The notes: generated by a model from the sequence alone, not told the origin. Counted from the stretch's first letter, positions 8,665 to 17,798 are shown. The stretch is 64,000 nt of DNA from Psychrobacillus sp032154225 (GCF_032154225.1 NZ_JALDYF010000004.1:62001-126000); one strand, 5' to 3'. Numbers and translations: made by a program.

Positions 8665-9423
8665 ATGAATCTTATAGAGTTAAAAAAGAAATGGGTACTA
8701 GAAGAAAAAGAAAGTTTTAAAGGATGGGATTTTACTCATTTAGATGGACGTTGGAAAGAAGAAGAAACTCCATGGGATTATAAAAAGTGTGTAATGAGTT
8801 ACTTAAACCCAGATTCGGAATTGCTGGATATGGGAACGGGCGGAGGAGAATTTTTATTAGCATTAGGTCATTCCTATGAAAATACATCTGTAACCGAAGC
8901 GTGGGAACCAAATGTGAAGATCTGCAAAGAAAAGTTGGAGCCACTTGGTATATGTGTGAAGCAAGTTTTTGAGGATGAGGAATTACCTTTCGAAGATGAT
9001 ACATTTGATATTATTATCAATCGCCATGAATCCTACAGTATCAGCGAAATAAAGCGGATATTAAAACCGACTGGTGTATTTGTTACTCAACAGGTCGGTG
9101 GGAAAAATAATGAGTTCCTTTCAAAAGAATTGATTCCTGACTTCATATCTCTATATCCAGATCTTTTATTAGATAATGAAACGGAAAAATTTATAACAGA
9201 AGGATTTACTATTCTATTTGAAAATGAATATTTTCCTTTTCAACGCTTTTTAGATGTTGGAGCTATTGTTTTTTATGCCAAAATTATGGAATGGGAATTC
9301 CCTGGTTTTACTGTAGATAGTTGTTTTGATAGACTATGTAAATTACAAAAAATCTTATTGGAACATGGCTATATTGAGAGTTTTGAGCACAGATTTATGA
9401 TTGTTGCGCAAAACAATAAGTAA
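8665..9423 (+). CDS. Class I SAM-dependent methyltransferase
   Basis: 252 residues with a Rossmann methyltransferase core: motif I is ELLDMGTGGGEFLL at about residues 51-64, followed by an acidic strand end (EAWEPN), a motif near LPFEDDTFDIIINRHE, and the helix SISEIKRILKPTG. The N-terminal GWDFTHLDGRW is seen in a Bacillales family annotated only as methyltransferase. The substrate is unknown; rRNA, a small molecule and an antibiotic are all possible. RBS AAGGAG is 8 bases before the ATG. The structured leader upstream suggests regulated expression. Confidence 0.78.
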   Translation: MNLIELKKKWVLEEKESFKGWDFTHLDGRWKEEETPWDYKKCVMSYLNPDSELLDMGTGGGEFLLALGHSYENTSVTEAWEPNVKICKEKLEPLGICVKQVFEDEELPFEDDTFDIIINRHESYSISEIKRILKPTGVFVTQQVGGKNNEFLSKELIPDFISLYPDLLLDNETEKFITEGFTILFENEYFPFQRFLDVGAIVFYAKIMEWEFPGFTVDSCFDRLCKLQKILLEHGYIESFEHRFMIVAQNNK

Positions 9424-9436
9424 GTATAACAATAAT

Positions 9437-9471
9437 CCAACTAAAACATTTTACTAAAATGTTTTAGTTGG
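9437..9471. terminator. Perfect 17-bp palindrome after the methyltransferase gene
   Basis: The arms 9437-9453 and 9455-9471 are exact reverse complements around one central C. It lies 13 bases after the stop and is the likely transcript end, but there is no T-run behind it, so it may act instead as an mRNA end stabiliser or a binding site. Confidence 0.55.
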
Positions 9472-9474
9472 AAT

Positions 9475-9511
9475 GGTTGTATATCCCTGTGTGCGACAGA
9501 GGGGGAACCAT
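9475..9511. repeat. Small hairpin repeat, copy 1 (CCCTGTGTGCGACA core)
   Basis: CCCTGTGTGCGACA (9485-9498) continues to an imperfect hairpin ending GAGGG, with outer arms GGTT / AACC. The same 15-base core TCCCTGTGTGCGACA recurs at 10143-10157, on the other side of the gene between them. Confidence 0.6.
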
Positions 9512-9537
9512 TCTCAAAATGGAGAGGTGTTTCGTGT

Positions 9538-10128
9538 ATGTTTTCTAATGAACAATTGCAAGACCTTATTGAAGGAAAAATCGTTGGAAACAAGTTCCCG
9601 TATGATACAAATAATGAGCAAGAAATTGAAGCGCATATTAGACGGTTACTTTATAGGATAAACCGCATTCCTAATTTAGTATGTGAAGCAGAGTGGAAGC
9701 ATTTTGGCAGTGGGTATGCTTCCTTCGTTGAATTTTTTTGCTATCAAAAAGAAAATGTACTTGTCGTCGAAGAGAAAAATGGTCGGCGAGAGTTAAAGAC
9801 AGAAGGGATTATTATTGATATTTGCCGTTTGGCATCTGTAGCAATCATTGGAGAAGATACTAGATATAAAAAAATTCTTATCGAAACGAACGAAAAAGTT
9901 GGTGGGGCATATAGTTCCATATTAAGCGGTCCAAATCGTTTATATTTAAGCGGAAGATTCCAAACAATTGCAGAAAAATTGAAACAAGCTTTAAAAGAGT
10001 TTGATTATGACCTATTAGATGCTGAAAACATTATTCAACCATTGCCTTTTCAAACGAAAATTTCAACGATTTATCGTAGACCGAAAGAGTACTTAGTTAT
10101 GGATGCTATTTTTTACTGGGAGGATTAG
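9538..10128 (+). CDS. Uncharacterised protein, 196 aa, flanked by hairpin repeats
   Basis: ATG at 9538 with GGAGAGGTG upstream. The protein is soluble, without signal peptide, and has mixed helix and strand segments. VEFFCYQKENVLVVEEKN (about residues 60-77) followed by DICRLASVAIIGED and KKILIETNEK resembles a strand-rich nuclease-like or receptor core, but no catalytic motif can be named with confidence. Two copies of the same hairpin flank the gene at 9475-9511 and 10130-10166, which hints that it may have moved as a unit. Function unknown. Confidence 0.55.
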   Translation: MFSNEQLQDLIEGKIVGNKFPYDTNNEQEIEAHIRRLLYRINRIPNLVCEAEWKHFGSGYASFVEFFCYQKENVLVVEEKNGRRELKTEGIIIDICRLASVAIIGEDTRYKKILIETNEKVGGAYSSILSGPNRLYLSGRFQTIAEKLKQALKEFDYDLLDAENIIQPLPFQTKISTIYRRPKEYLVMDAIFYWED

Positions 10129-10129
10129 T

Positions 10130-10166
10130 TTAGTTGTGTATGTCCCTGTGTGCGACACAGGGAAGC
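10130..10166. repeat. Small hairpin repeat, copy 2
   Basis: CCCTGTGTGCGACACAGGG (10144-10162) is a perfect 8-bp stem with a 3-base loop. It shares its first 14 bases plus upstream GTTGT(A/G)TAT context with copy 1. It lies between convergent genes and could also end transcription, though no T-run follows on either strand. Confidence 0.6.
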
Positions 10167-10174
10167 ATAACAAT

Positions 10175-11212
10175 CTATCTTTCCACTTGAAATGAAAACA
10201 CGGTTTGTTTTTCATACTTTTCATCAGCTTCTAAAAATATGCTTGGAAAACCTTCATGATGTAAGGAAGCGGGGGAGGCTTGTGTTTCAAAGCAAACTCC
10301 GAGATAGCGTTTCGACTTACCTAATACCAAATCAAGCGCTTCGTCCATACTATTTGATGAATACATAACGACTCCTGGTTGATTTGTTTGTACCGTCATT
10401 ACGCGTCCACTTGTATCGTCCTGCATAATAATATTTCCCCGACTGTTTTGTTCAAAAATAAAATAATGATCATATCCGCTATTAACAATTTTATTTTGTA
10501 CATAGGAAGAGTGAATACCGTCAGCAAGTTTTCTACCATTCCGAAAATCGAACGGAGTATCTGTCACATTGATTTTAGTACCGGTAGGAAGCAGTTCTGC
10601 ATTAAGTTCAACAAATCCACTACTATTCATCGTCATAAGATGATTATGAATAGTTTCCATAGCATTACCGGTCAGATTAAAATACGAATGATTCGTTAAT
10701 GTGAGCACAGTAGCTTTGTCACATACTGCGGAATAATCGACGATAAGTTCATTATTATTCGTCAATGTGTACGTCACAACGACCGTCAAATTCCCAGGAT
10801 ATCCGTCTTCCGCATCTTGTATATTATGTGCTAGCTTTACGCCAACTGAGTCTTCTGTTTGAAAAGGGGTAGCTTGCCAAATTACTTGATGAAGCCCTTT
10901 AGAGCCACCGTGTAAATGGTGCTTGCCTTCATTTGCTTCGAGTGTATAATTTTGGTCTTGAATGGTAAAGGAAGCGTCTTGAATTCTTCCAGCAACTCGA
11001 CCAACAATAGCACCTAAAAAGGTTGGATTATTTTCATAATCCGTATACTTTGCATAACGGAGTACAACGTTTTCGATATTTTTATTGCGATCTGGGACGT
11101 TAATTTCAGTTATAATTCCACCAAAGTTCAATAAACGAACAGACATATGATGATCATTCGTTAATGTATATAATGTCCATTTTCCTTCGATATTTTTCTC
11201 TTCTATGTTCAT
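10175..11212 (-). CDS. galM: Aldose 1-epimerase (galactose mutarotase)
   Basis: It converts beta-D-galactose released by beta-galactosidases into the alpha form used by GalK. The 345-residue length and motifs fit GalM: GRVAGRI near residue 75, HHLHGGSKGLHQ near 97, the catalytic-His region LTNHSYFNLTG near 175, and the catalytic-Glu region VCFETQASPASLH near 310. The start at 11212 has AGGTGG 8 bases upstream; the longer frame begins over that site. It is the last gene of the leftward galKETM operon, three bases from galT if the longer start is used. Confidence 0.92.
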   Translation of the reverse strand: MNIEEKNIEGKWTLYTLTNDHHMSVRLLNFGGIITEINVPDRNKNIENVVLRYAKYTDYENNPTFLGAIVGRVAGRIQDASFTIQDQNYTLEANEGKHHLHGGSKGLHQVIWQATPFQTEDSVGVKLAHNIQDAEDGYPGNLTVVVTYTLTNNNELIVDYSAVCDKATVLTLTNHSYFNLTGNAMETIHNHLMTMNSSGFVELNAELLPTGTKINVTDTPFDFRNGRKLADGIHSSYVQNKIVNSGYDHYFIFEQNSRGNIIMQDDTSGRVMTVQTNQPGVVMYSSNSMDEALDLVLGKSKRYLGVCFETQASPASLHHEGFPSIFLEADEKYEKQTVFSFQVER

Positions 11213-11227
11213 TTCAACGACCACCTA

Positions 11228-12703
11228 TTAGTTTAACGTTTGGATAAATCGTTCATACTCGCTTTGTTCTTTAAAAACTCCAGCATCTCCTAAGACTTTT
11301 GCAAATTTGTCGCCCAGTTCTTTTTTCAAAATAGAGTCGACTTGCTCCAAATCTGATTGTTTTCCGTATTTCGCTTTTAGCTGATTTGCCCATTCCTCAT
11401 GATAAGGAGGGACAGTACATGGTTGATCAAGTAAAAAGTTTTGAATTTCAGCTAATTCTTCCTCTAGACGAGCAGGTAATACAGCTAATCCCATTACTTC
11501 AATGAGCCCGATATTTTCTTTCTTTATATGATGAACATCGGCGTGTGGATGGAAAATGCCTAATGGATGTTCCTCATTTGTACGATTGTTTCTAAGTACT
11601 AGATCAAGTTCAAACTTATTTTCACGCATTCTAGCAATAGGGGTGATTGTGTTATGAGGTGTATCACCACTAAATGCTTGGATTTGTGCATGCTCATCAC
11701 TATAATTCTTCCATGCTGTCAGTATATAATCTGCCACTTCGACCAAAAGTTCTTTATTATCACTTTGCAAACGAATCGTTGATAATGGCCAATTTAAGAC
11801 AGATGCATGTATGTTGGAAAACTTTTCTAGTGTAAAGGTAAAGGCAGTTTCAGGGTTCGTCATTGGAAATTCATACTTTCCAGCTTGATAATGATCATGA
11901 CTTAAAATAGAGCCTCCAACGATTGGTAAATCAGCATTTGAACCAATAAAATAATGTGGAAACTTCTCGATGAATGCAAGTAATCTCTCAAAAGTTTCTT
12001 TGCCAATTTTCATATCGCGATGCTTTTCAGCTAGTAAAATACTATGCTCGTTGTAATAGACGTATGGCGAATATTGCATATACCAAATTTCGTCGAGTAG
12101 TGGTATTTGAATAAGGCGATGATTAGCTCGAGCAGGGTAACCTGTACGTCCAACATAACCTTCATTTTCTATACATAATAGGCATTTGGGATACGTAATA
12201 TCATGCTTCAATTCTCGTTCTCTTTTAATCTGTTCAGGATCTTTTTCAGGCTTCGACATATTAATCGTAATATCCATCTCACCGTATATAGTAGATGCTT
12301 TAAATTGAATATTTTTGTTAATTCGGTTCATCTGAATATAGTTGCTGTTTTTACTTAATTCATAAAAATAGTTTGTTGCTTCCCCTGGAGAGATAGCATA
12401 TTTCGCTTGAAAGATTTCATTAATAGTTGATGGCCTTGGGATAAAGCAGTCCATAATTGAAGCTGACAGAATTTCTTTATCATCAAATACATTTTCAATT
12501 ACGCTATTTTCAACAGCGTACGCTATTATTTTTTCGAGAAGATTTGGAATTGACTCTTCCGTGTGGTGTTCCATTGTTTCTGGATATGATTTCAGATGTA
12601 AGAGTGCAAGAACTTGATTACGTACATAAGTTTGATCTGCAATTGCGATTAGTTCAACGTCTAGTGCTTGTTGCAAGAGTCCTTTTATATGTTGGTAAAT
12701 CAC
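11228..12703 (-). CDS. galT: UDP-glucose-hexose-1-phosphate uridylyltransferase, class II
   Basis: It exchanges galactose-1-phosphate with UDP-glucose in the Leloir pathway. At 491 residues it belongs to the longer Firmicutes class II type rather than the E. coli type of about 350. The active-site region is GGSILSHDHYQAG near residue 255, in place of the class I HPHxQ. It starts with GTG whose TG is shared with the galE stop (GTGA overlap), so it is coupled to galE. Other recognisable class II parts are KCLLCIENEGYVGR near residue 175 and the His-rich FHPHADVHHIKKE near 385. Confidence 0.93.
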   Translation of the reverse strand: MIYQHIKGLLQQALDVELIAIADQTYVRNQVLALLHLKSYPETMEHHTEESIPNLLEKIIAYAVENSVIENVFDDKEILSASIMDCFIPRPSTINEIFQAKYAISPGEATNYFYELSKNSNYIQMNRINKNIQFKASTIYGEMDITINMSKPEKDPEQIKRERELKHDITYPKCLLCIENEGYVGRTGYPARANHRLIQIPLLDEIWYMQYSPYVYYNEHSILLAEKHRDMKIGKETFERLLAFIEKFPHYFIGSNADLPIVGGSILSHDHYQAGKYEFPMTNPETAFTFTLEKFSNIHASVLNWPLSTIRLQSDNKELLVEVADYILTAWKNYSDEHAQIQAFSGDTPHNTITPIARMRENKFELDLVLRNNRTNEEHPLGIFHPHADVHHIKKENIGLIEVMGLAVLPARLEEELAEIQNFLLDQPCTVPPYHEEWANQLKAKYGKQSDLEQVDSILKKELGDKFAKVLGDAGVFKEQSEYERFIQTLN

Positions 12704-13704
12704 TTATTCGTCACGTCCTTTTGATAACCTGTTGGATGTTGGACATGCCAATTCCAAGCATCTTGTATAATTTGTTCGATAGTAGTTCGTGTCGGTTTCC
12801 ATCCTAATATTGCTGCAGCTTTATCAGAGCTTGCGATTAATGTACTTGGATCACCAGCACGACGCGGACCAAATTTCTCTGGAATCTCTTTTTCTGTTAT
12901 GATTCGCGCAGCGTGGATCATTTCCTTAACCGAAAAGCCCTGATTGCTTCCGAGATTAAAAATGTCGCTTTTGCCATCATTATTTAAATACGCAAGTGCT
13001 AAAAGATGCGCCTCAATAAGATCCTCAACATGAACATAGTCACGAATACATGTTCCATCAGGCGTATCATAATCTTCTCCGAAAACAGTTATATGAGAGC
13101 GCTGCCCAAGTGCAGTTTCTAAAATAATTGGGATAAGATGTGTCTCTGGATGATGGTCTTCTCCAATTACACCGGATGCATGTGCACCACCAACATTAAA
13201 ATAACGTAAAGAGACATAGCGAATTCCGTACGCCTGCTCACACCATTTCATCATTTTTTCCATCGCTAGTTTTGTTTCACCATAAGTACTTGTCGGATTT
13301 GTTTTCATTTCTTCCGTAATCGGAACAAATTCAGGTTCTCCGTATGTCGCTGCTGTGGAAGAGAAGACAATTTTTTTAACGTCAAATTCTGTCATTACTT
13401 GCAATAAAACCTGCGTGCCATATACATTATTGTCGAAGTATTCAAGAGGTTTTTCCATTGATTCTCCAACTAAAGAATTGGCGGCAAAATGAAGTACAGC
13501 ATCAATTGATTCCGCTTTAAATACATGACGCATGAATTCAATATTTCTACAGTCACCTTCATAAAATGTTGCGTTTGGATGGACAGCTTCTCTATGTCCA
13601 GTTTGAAGATTATCAATAACGACCACATTTAATTGTTGGTTGATTAGCTGATAAACAGCATGTGAACCGATATAACCAGCTCCACCTAAAACTAATACGC
13701 TCAT
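12700..13704 (-). CDS. galE: UDP-glucose 4-epimerase
   Basis: It interconverts UDP-galactose and UDP-glucose with bound NAD, completing the Leloir cycle. A short-chain dehydrogenase-type fold of 334 residues with the N-terminal GGAGYIGSHAV dinucleotide loop, FSSTAATYGEP, the catalytic YGETKLAMEK (Tyr-x-x-x-Lys) and RYFNVGGA. The start overlaps the galK stop by four bases (ATGA), and its stop overlaps the galT start. Because the operon also serves a GalNAc-related cluster nearby, activity on UDP-GlcNAc/GalNAc is possible but cannot be judged here. Confidence 0.95.
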   Translation of the reverse strand: MSVLVLGGAGYIGSHAVYQLINQQLNVVVIDNLQTGHREAVHPNATFYEGDCRNIEFMRHVFKAESIDAVLHFAANSLVGESMEKPLEYFDNNVYGTQVLLQVMTEFDVKKIVFSSTAATYGEPEFVPITEEMKTNPTSTYGETKLAMEKMMKWCEQAYGIRYVSLRYFNVGGAHASGVIGEDHHPETHLIPIILETALGQRSHITVFGEDYDTPDGTCIRDYVHVEDLIEAHLLALAYLNNDGKSDIFNLGSNQGFSVKEMIHAARIITEKEIPEKFGPRRAGDPSTLIASSDKAAAILGWKPTRTTIEQIIQDAWNWHVQHPTGYQKDVTNK

Positions 13705-14885
13705 TTAGAACACTCCTCTGTAATTTCTTTTGCACCATCTCCAATAGCAGCCGTGTAAAAAGCAGCTTCATAGCCAATCGTTTCCGAGTATATTTTATTT
13801 ACATTGGTTTTAAAAGATTCTACTTTGTCGTTTTCGACAATCGCAATTGCACATCCACCGAAGCCAGCTCCGGTCATGCGAGCTCCTAAAGTTCCTGGTT
13901 GATCCCATGCAGCCTGAACAACTGTATCCAGCTCAATGCCTGTTACTTCATAATCTTGCTGCAATGAGAGATGAGATTCATTCATTAATTGGCCAAATTT
14001 CTCTAAATTTCCTTTTTGCAATTCATTAAACGCTTCAAGCGTTCGTTCATTTTCATACACAGCATGTTTTGCACGCTTTAAGTTCGTATCATCTTGAATG
14101 AGATGTTTATGCTGCTCGAATTGTTGTTTCGTCAACTCTCCTAGACTGCTAATAGGGAGTGCTGTTTGTAAATCTGCTAAAGCGTGTTCGCATTGTAGGC
14201 AACGCTCATTATATTTAGAGCTTGCGAGTGTTCGTTGCTTATTTGTATTAATAATGATGATTGCGTGGTTATCTAATTGGATTGGTGCATATTGATACTC
14301 CAGTGTTTGGCAATTCAATAAAATCGCATGATCTTTTTTCCCTTTTCCAACTGCAAATTGATCCATAATTCCACTATTAACACCAATATAATTATTTTCT
14401 ACTTTTTGAGCGAGTTGAATCATCTGGATTCGTTCGACTTTCAAATTAAACAAACCTTCTAATAACACGCCAGTTACCATTTCAATTGAAGCAGAAGAAG
14501 AGAGACCGGAACTATTTGGAATATTTCCGTAAAACAAAATATCCATCCCAGCTGATATGTCCAACCCACTCTCACCCAAGTATTTAATCATTCCTTTTGG
14601 AAAGTTCGCCCAGTTATGTGCTGCGTTATAGGATAAATCTGTCATATCACATTCTATAATTCCGGTATTAGGGGAATTCTGTGAGTAAAATCGTAACTTT
14701 TGATCATTACGTTTCATAGCAAGTGCGTAAGTCCCGAATGAAATGGAAGCAGGAAACACATGCCCACCATTATAATCTGTATGTTCACCAATCAGGTTTA
14801 TTCTACCTGGTGCGAAAAACGTACGTGGTATTGCAGTAGTATTAAAAGTTAATTGAAATTGTTGAATTAAATCTAAATTAGACAC
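13701..14885 (-). CDS. galK: Galactokinase
   Basis: It phosphorylates alpha-D-galactose at C1 with ATP, the entry step of the Leloir pathway. GHMP-kinase family, 394 residues from GTG at 14885. I prefer this start because GGAGG lies 8 bases before it, while the upstream ATG at 14900 has no site. Motifs: FFAPGRINLIGEHTDYNGG (residues about 22-40), the ATP loop PNSSGLSSSASIE, GVNSGIMDQF, and TGAGFGGCAIA near the end. It is the first gene of the leftward gal operon, with its promoter and a probable ROK operator just upstream. Confidence 0.95.
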   Translation of the reverse strand: MSNLDLIQQFQLTFNTTAIPRTFFAPGRINLIGEHTDYNGGHVFPASISFGTYALAMKRNDQKLRFYSQNSPNTGIIECDMTDLSYNAAHNWANFPKGMIKYLGESGLDISAGMDILFYGNIPNSSGLSSSASIEMVTGVLLEGLFNLKVERIQMIQLAQKVENNYIGVNSGIMDQFAVGKGKKDHAILLNCQTLEYQYAPIQLDNHAIIIINTNKQRTLASSKYNERCLQCEHALADLQTALPISSLGELTKQQFEQHKHLIQDDTNLKRAKHAVYENERTLEAFNELQKGNLEKFGQLMNESHLSLQQDYEVTGIELDTVVQAAWDQPGTLGARMTGAGFGGCAIAIVENDKVESFKTNVNKIYSETIGYEAAFYTAAIGDGAKEITEECSK

Positions 14886-14902
14886 GGAACCAACCTCCAT
14901 AG

Positions 14903-14923
14903 TTAATAAATTAATTTAACTAA
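14903..14923 (-). promoter_or_regulatory. Operator-like box 1, galK side
   Basis: A 21-base imperfect palindrome whose minus-strand reading matches box 2 (15014-15034) at 18 of 21 positions. It lies immediately downstream of the predicted galK -10 and carries TTAGTTAAAT-type half-sites like those of ROK-family XylR repressors. The adjacent ROK regulator is the likely binder; this is inference. Confidence 0.55.
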
Positions 14924-14951
14924 GTGTACTACTAATCATTTAAATATTCAA
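14923..14951 (-). promoter_or_regulatory. Predicted sigma-A promoter of galKETM
   Basis: On the minus strand TTGAAT (14951-14946), 17 bases, then TACACT (14928-14923). Box 1 begins at the -10, so a bound repressor would block initiation. Confidence 0.5.
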
Positions 14952-14976
14952 ATGAATTAAAAGGTAATTACGATAA

Positions 14977-15005
14977 TTGACGCTATTCAGAATTCATGAT
15001 ATCTT
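14977..15005 (+). promoter_or_regulatory. Predicted sigma-A promoter of the ROK regulator gene
   Basis: TTGACG (14977-14982), 17 bases, then TATCTT (15000-15005), facing away from the gal promoter. Box 2 starts nine bases downstream, over the expected start of transcription. Confidence 0.5.
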
Positions 15006-15013
15006 TTTATCTA

Positions 15014-15034
15014 TTAATTAAATTAATTTACTTA
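15014..15034 (+). promoter_or_regulatory. Operator-like box 2, ROK regulator side
   Basis: The second 21-base copy, matching box 1 at 18 of 21 positions in inverted orientation. Its place just after the divergent promoter suggests autoregulation. Confidence 0.55.
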
Positions 15035-15145
15035 CTTAGTTCGCATTGTACTTCTAACTGGTTTGATTTTTCCAAAATTTACACTACTATCAAGGTAGGA
15101 ATGTCCCTTTTCTGCTTATTGTTTTTTAAAAGGAGGGGCTCTATT

Positions 15146-16321
15146 ATGCGTTTAGGCACATTCCAATGGATGAAATCAGTTAATAAATCCATCATACTAA
15201 ATAAAATACGAACGGATGCGCCGATCTCTAGGGCACAAATCGCAAAGGATACAAAATTAACTCCTCCAACAGTTAGTAGCGTTGTAAAAGAGTTAATCGA
15301 GCAAGGTCTTGTGAAAGAAAGTGTACTTGGGGAATCACAAGGAGGTCGCAAGCCAACAATGCTCTTGATCAACAATCAAGGATTTTCTATTATTGGCATT
15401 GACGCGGGACCGGAGATGATAGAGTGTGTCTTAACTGATTTGTCAGGAAAAATTATGCAACGAAATTCGAGTATGTTGACAATACCAATAACCAATGATC
15501 AATTTTTAGATACATTAAAGGCGTGTATCCGTAATGTTTTGCAAGCTAGTTCTTCCAATACGAAAGACGTCATCGGCATAGGTGTTGCTATGCACGGTGT
15601 GGTAGACGTAGAAACAGGTACATCATTATTTGCCCCTATATTAGGTCTGAAAAATATTCCAATTAAAGAAGAACTAGAAAAGGAATTTGATCTAACAGTA
15701 AAAGTAGAGAATGATGCACGTGCGATGGCTTTGGGAGAATCTTGGTTTGGAGATCACGGTGAGTTAGATAGCATGTTGGCAGTAAACATAGGTCACGGTG
15801 TAGGAGCTGGTCTTGTTGTTAACGGGAAATTATATCATGGTGCACATGATATTGCTGGGGAAGTAGGGCATATGATCATTGATCTTCATGGGGAAATTTG
15901 TGCATGTGGCAATCGTGGGTGTTTGCAAACATTTATTACTGGTCCTGCTATTGCGAAAAGAGTAACTCAGAGAATGTCACAAAATCATGAAGATTTTCCA
16001 CATATAAATGGAGAAAAAATCTATGAATTTGCTGAAAGAGGCAATGAAGATTTTTTAGCTATATTAATGGAAACTGGAAGGATTATTGGCATAGGTTTAA
16101 CGAATTTAATCCATATTATTAATCCGCAAAGAATCGTCCTCGGAGGAGGTGTAACTAAATCTGAGAAGTTTATCTTGCCGGTAATACTTAACACAATTAA
16201 AATGTGTGCATTAACACCCGAAGCAAAACAAACTGAAATTAGGATAACTAGGCTTGGAGACGATGCTACATTAATTGGTGCAGTGTCATTACTTCTGGTT
16301 GATTTATTTGAACCGAGTTAA
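15146..16321 (+). CDS. ROK-family transcriptional repressor (XylR/NagC-like)
   Basis: 391 residues from ATG at 15146, which has AGGAGG 9 bases upstream; the open frame extends left to 14996 but without a ribosome site. Residues about 15-70 form a winged helix-turn-helix (ISRAQIAKDTKLTPPTVSSV), followed by GGRKPTML and a ROK sugar-binding domain. The zinc motif CACGNRGCLQ is intact near residue 255. ROK repressors release DNA when they bind their sugar. The position between galKETM and the alpha-galactosidase gene, with two matching operator-like boxes, points to control of both units, with galactose or an alpha-galactoside as inducer; that is inference. Confidence 0.85.
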   Translation: MRLGTFQWMKSVNKSIILNKIRTDAPISRAQIAKDTKLTPPTVSSVVKELIEQGLVKESVLGESQGGRKPTMLLINNQGFSIIGIDAGPEMIECVLTDLSGKIMQRNSSMLTIPITNDQFLDTLKACIRNVLQASSSNTKDVIGIGVAMHGVVDVETGTSLFAPILGLKNIPIKEELEKEFDLTVKVENDARAMALGESWFGDHGELDSMLAVNIGHGVGAGLVVNGKLYHGAHDIAGEVGHMIIDLHGEICACGNRGCLQTFITGPAIAKRVTQRMSQNHEDFPHINGEKIYEFAERGNEDFLAILMETGRIIGIGLTNLIHIINPQRIVLGGGVTKSEKFILPVILNTIKMCALTPEAKQTEIRITRLGDDATLIGAVSLLLVDLFEPS

Positions 16322-16366
16322 ATTTACTACACTAGATAACTAGTATTCATAAATGGAGGGCTATAC

Positions 16367-17668
16367 ATGTCTAAAATTACATTTTTAGGTGCTGGAAGTA
16401 CGATTTTCGCAAAAAATGTGCTAGGTGATTGCATGATGGTGGCTGCTGTACAAGGTTTCGAGTTAGCTCTATTTGATATAGATCATGAGCGACTAAAAGA
16501 TTCGCAACAAATGCTGGATAATATGAAAAAGAATCTAGGATCATCTGTAAATATTGTTTCGTATACAGATAGGAAAGAAGCTTTAAGAGGCGCAAAATAT
16601 GTGATTAACGCAATTCAGGTTGGTGGGTATAGCCCGAGTACTATTATTGACTTTGACATTCCTAAGAAGTACGGTCTACGCCAAACAATTGCAGACACAA
16701 TTGGAATTGGTGGGATTTTCCGTAGTTTAAGAACAATTCCTGTCATGATGAACTTTGCAAAAGATATGGAAGAAGTATGTCCTGATGCATGGTTCTTAAA
16801 CTATACGAATCCAATGGCTGCTTTAACAGGTGCTATGCTGAGATACAGTGATATTAAGACGATTGGCTTATGTCATAGTGTTCAAGACTGTGCAAATGAT
16901 TTACTAAAAGGTTTGGATATGCCGACAGAAAATGTTCAATGGAAGATTGCTGGGATTAACCATGTAGCTTGGCTACTTGAAATTAATAGAAATGGGATAG
17001 ATTTATATCCGGAAATCAAAGAAAGAGCTCTAGAAAAACAAAAGACAAAACATCTTGATATGGTTAGATATGAACTAATGAATCGTTTTGGTTATTATGT
17101 GACCGAGTCATCTGAGCACAATGCCGAATATCATCCATATTTTATTAAGAGCAAATATCCTGAACTAGTAGACCGTTTTAATATTCCTTTAGATGAATAT
17201 CCGAGACGTTGTATCAATCAGATTGAGGGTTGGCAAAAAATGCGTGAGGGCTTAGTTAATGATCAAAATCTAACGCATAGTCGTACGAAAGAATATGGCT
17301 CTTATATAATTGAAGCTATGGAAACCGATCAACCATTTAAAATTGGTGGAAATGTACTTAATACGGGTGGTTTAATTAGCAATCTCCCAACAAATGCTTG
17401 TGTGGAGGTTCCATGTCTAGTCGATGCAAGTGGTGTAACACCGACATATGTAGGGGACCTACCAGAACAATTAGCAGCTTTAAATCGAACGAATATTAAT
17501 ACGCAACTGCTCACAATTGAAGCTGCAATGACAGGTAAGAAAGAACATATTTATCATGCGGCTATGTTGGATCCACATACTTCAGCTGAATTATCTATTG
17601 ATGAAATTGTTTCCTTATGTGACGATTTAATTGAAGCACATGGGAATTGGTTGCCAAAATATATATAA
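16367..17668 (+). CDS. melA: Alpha-galactosidase, glycoside hydrolase family 4
   Basis: GH4 enzymes use NAD and a divalent metal, usually Mn, and cleave by an oxidation-elimination route. The 433-residue protein has the N-terminal LGAGSTIFAKN nucleotide loop, DTIGIGGIFRSLR, the NYTNPMA motif, and CHSVQ near residue 170, the metal-site signature of MelA-type alpha-galactosidases. AGINHVAW follows near 195. There is no signal peptide, so it acts on imported melibiose- or raffinose-type sugars. It follows the ROK regulator by 45 bases with TGGAGGG before the ATG. An alpha-galacturonidase is a less likely alternative in this galactose context. Confidence 0.88.
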   Translation: MSKITFLGAGSTIFAKNVLGDCMMVAAVQGFELALFDIDHERLKDSQQMLDNMKKNLGSSVNIVSYTDRKEALRGAKYVINAIQVGGYSPSTIIDFDIPKKYGLRQTIADTIGIGGIFRSLRTIPVMMNFAKDMEEVCPDAWFLNYTNPMAALTGAMLRYSDIKTIGLCHSVQDCANDLLKGLDMPTENVQWKIAGINHVAWLLEINRNGIDLYPEIKERALEKQKTKHLDMVRYELMNRFGYYVTESSEHNAEYHPYFIKSKYPELVDRFNIPLDEYPRRCINQIEGWQKMREGLVNDQNLTHSRTKEYGSYIIEAMETDQPFKIGGNVLNTGGLISNLPTNACVEVPCLVDASGVTPTYVGDLPEQLAALNRTNINTQLLTIEAAMTGKKEHIYHAAMLDPHTSAELSIDEIVSLCDDLIEAHGNWLPKYI

Positions 17669-17710
17669 GCGATCGTAAGTCATTGATAAGGCCTGTATCA
17701 TTTAACGAAG

Positions 17711-17750
17711 CGAACCTTCCTACGTTTTTTGCAGGAAGGTTCGTTATTTT
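17711..17750 (+). terminator. Rho-independent terminator after melA
   Basis: Perfect stem CGAACCTTCCT (17711-17721) / AGGAAGGTTCG (17733-17743), followed by TTATTTTATT. Confidence 0.8.
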
Positions 17751-17798
17751 ATTACTCTAGCATGAAATTACTAATATAAAAGTAGTGGAGGGGTACCA

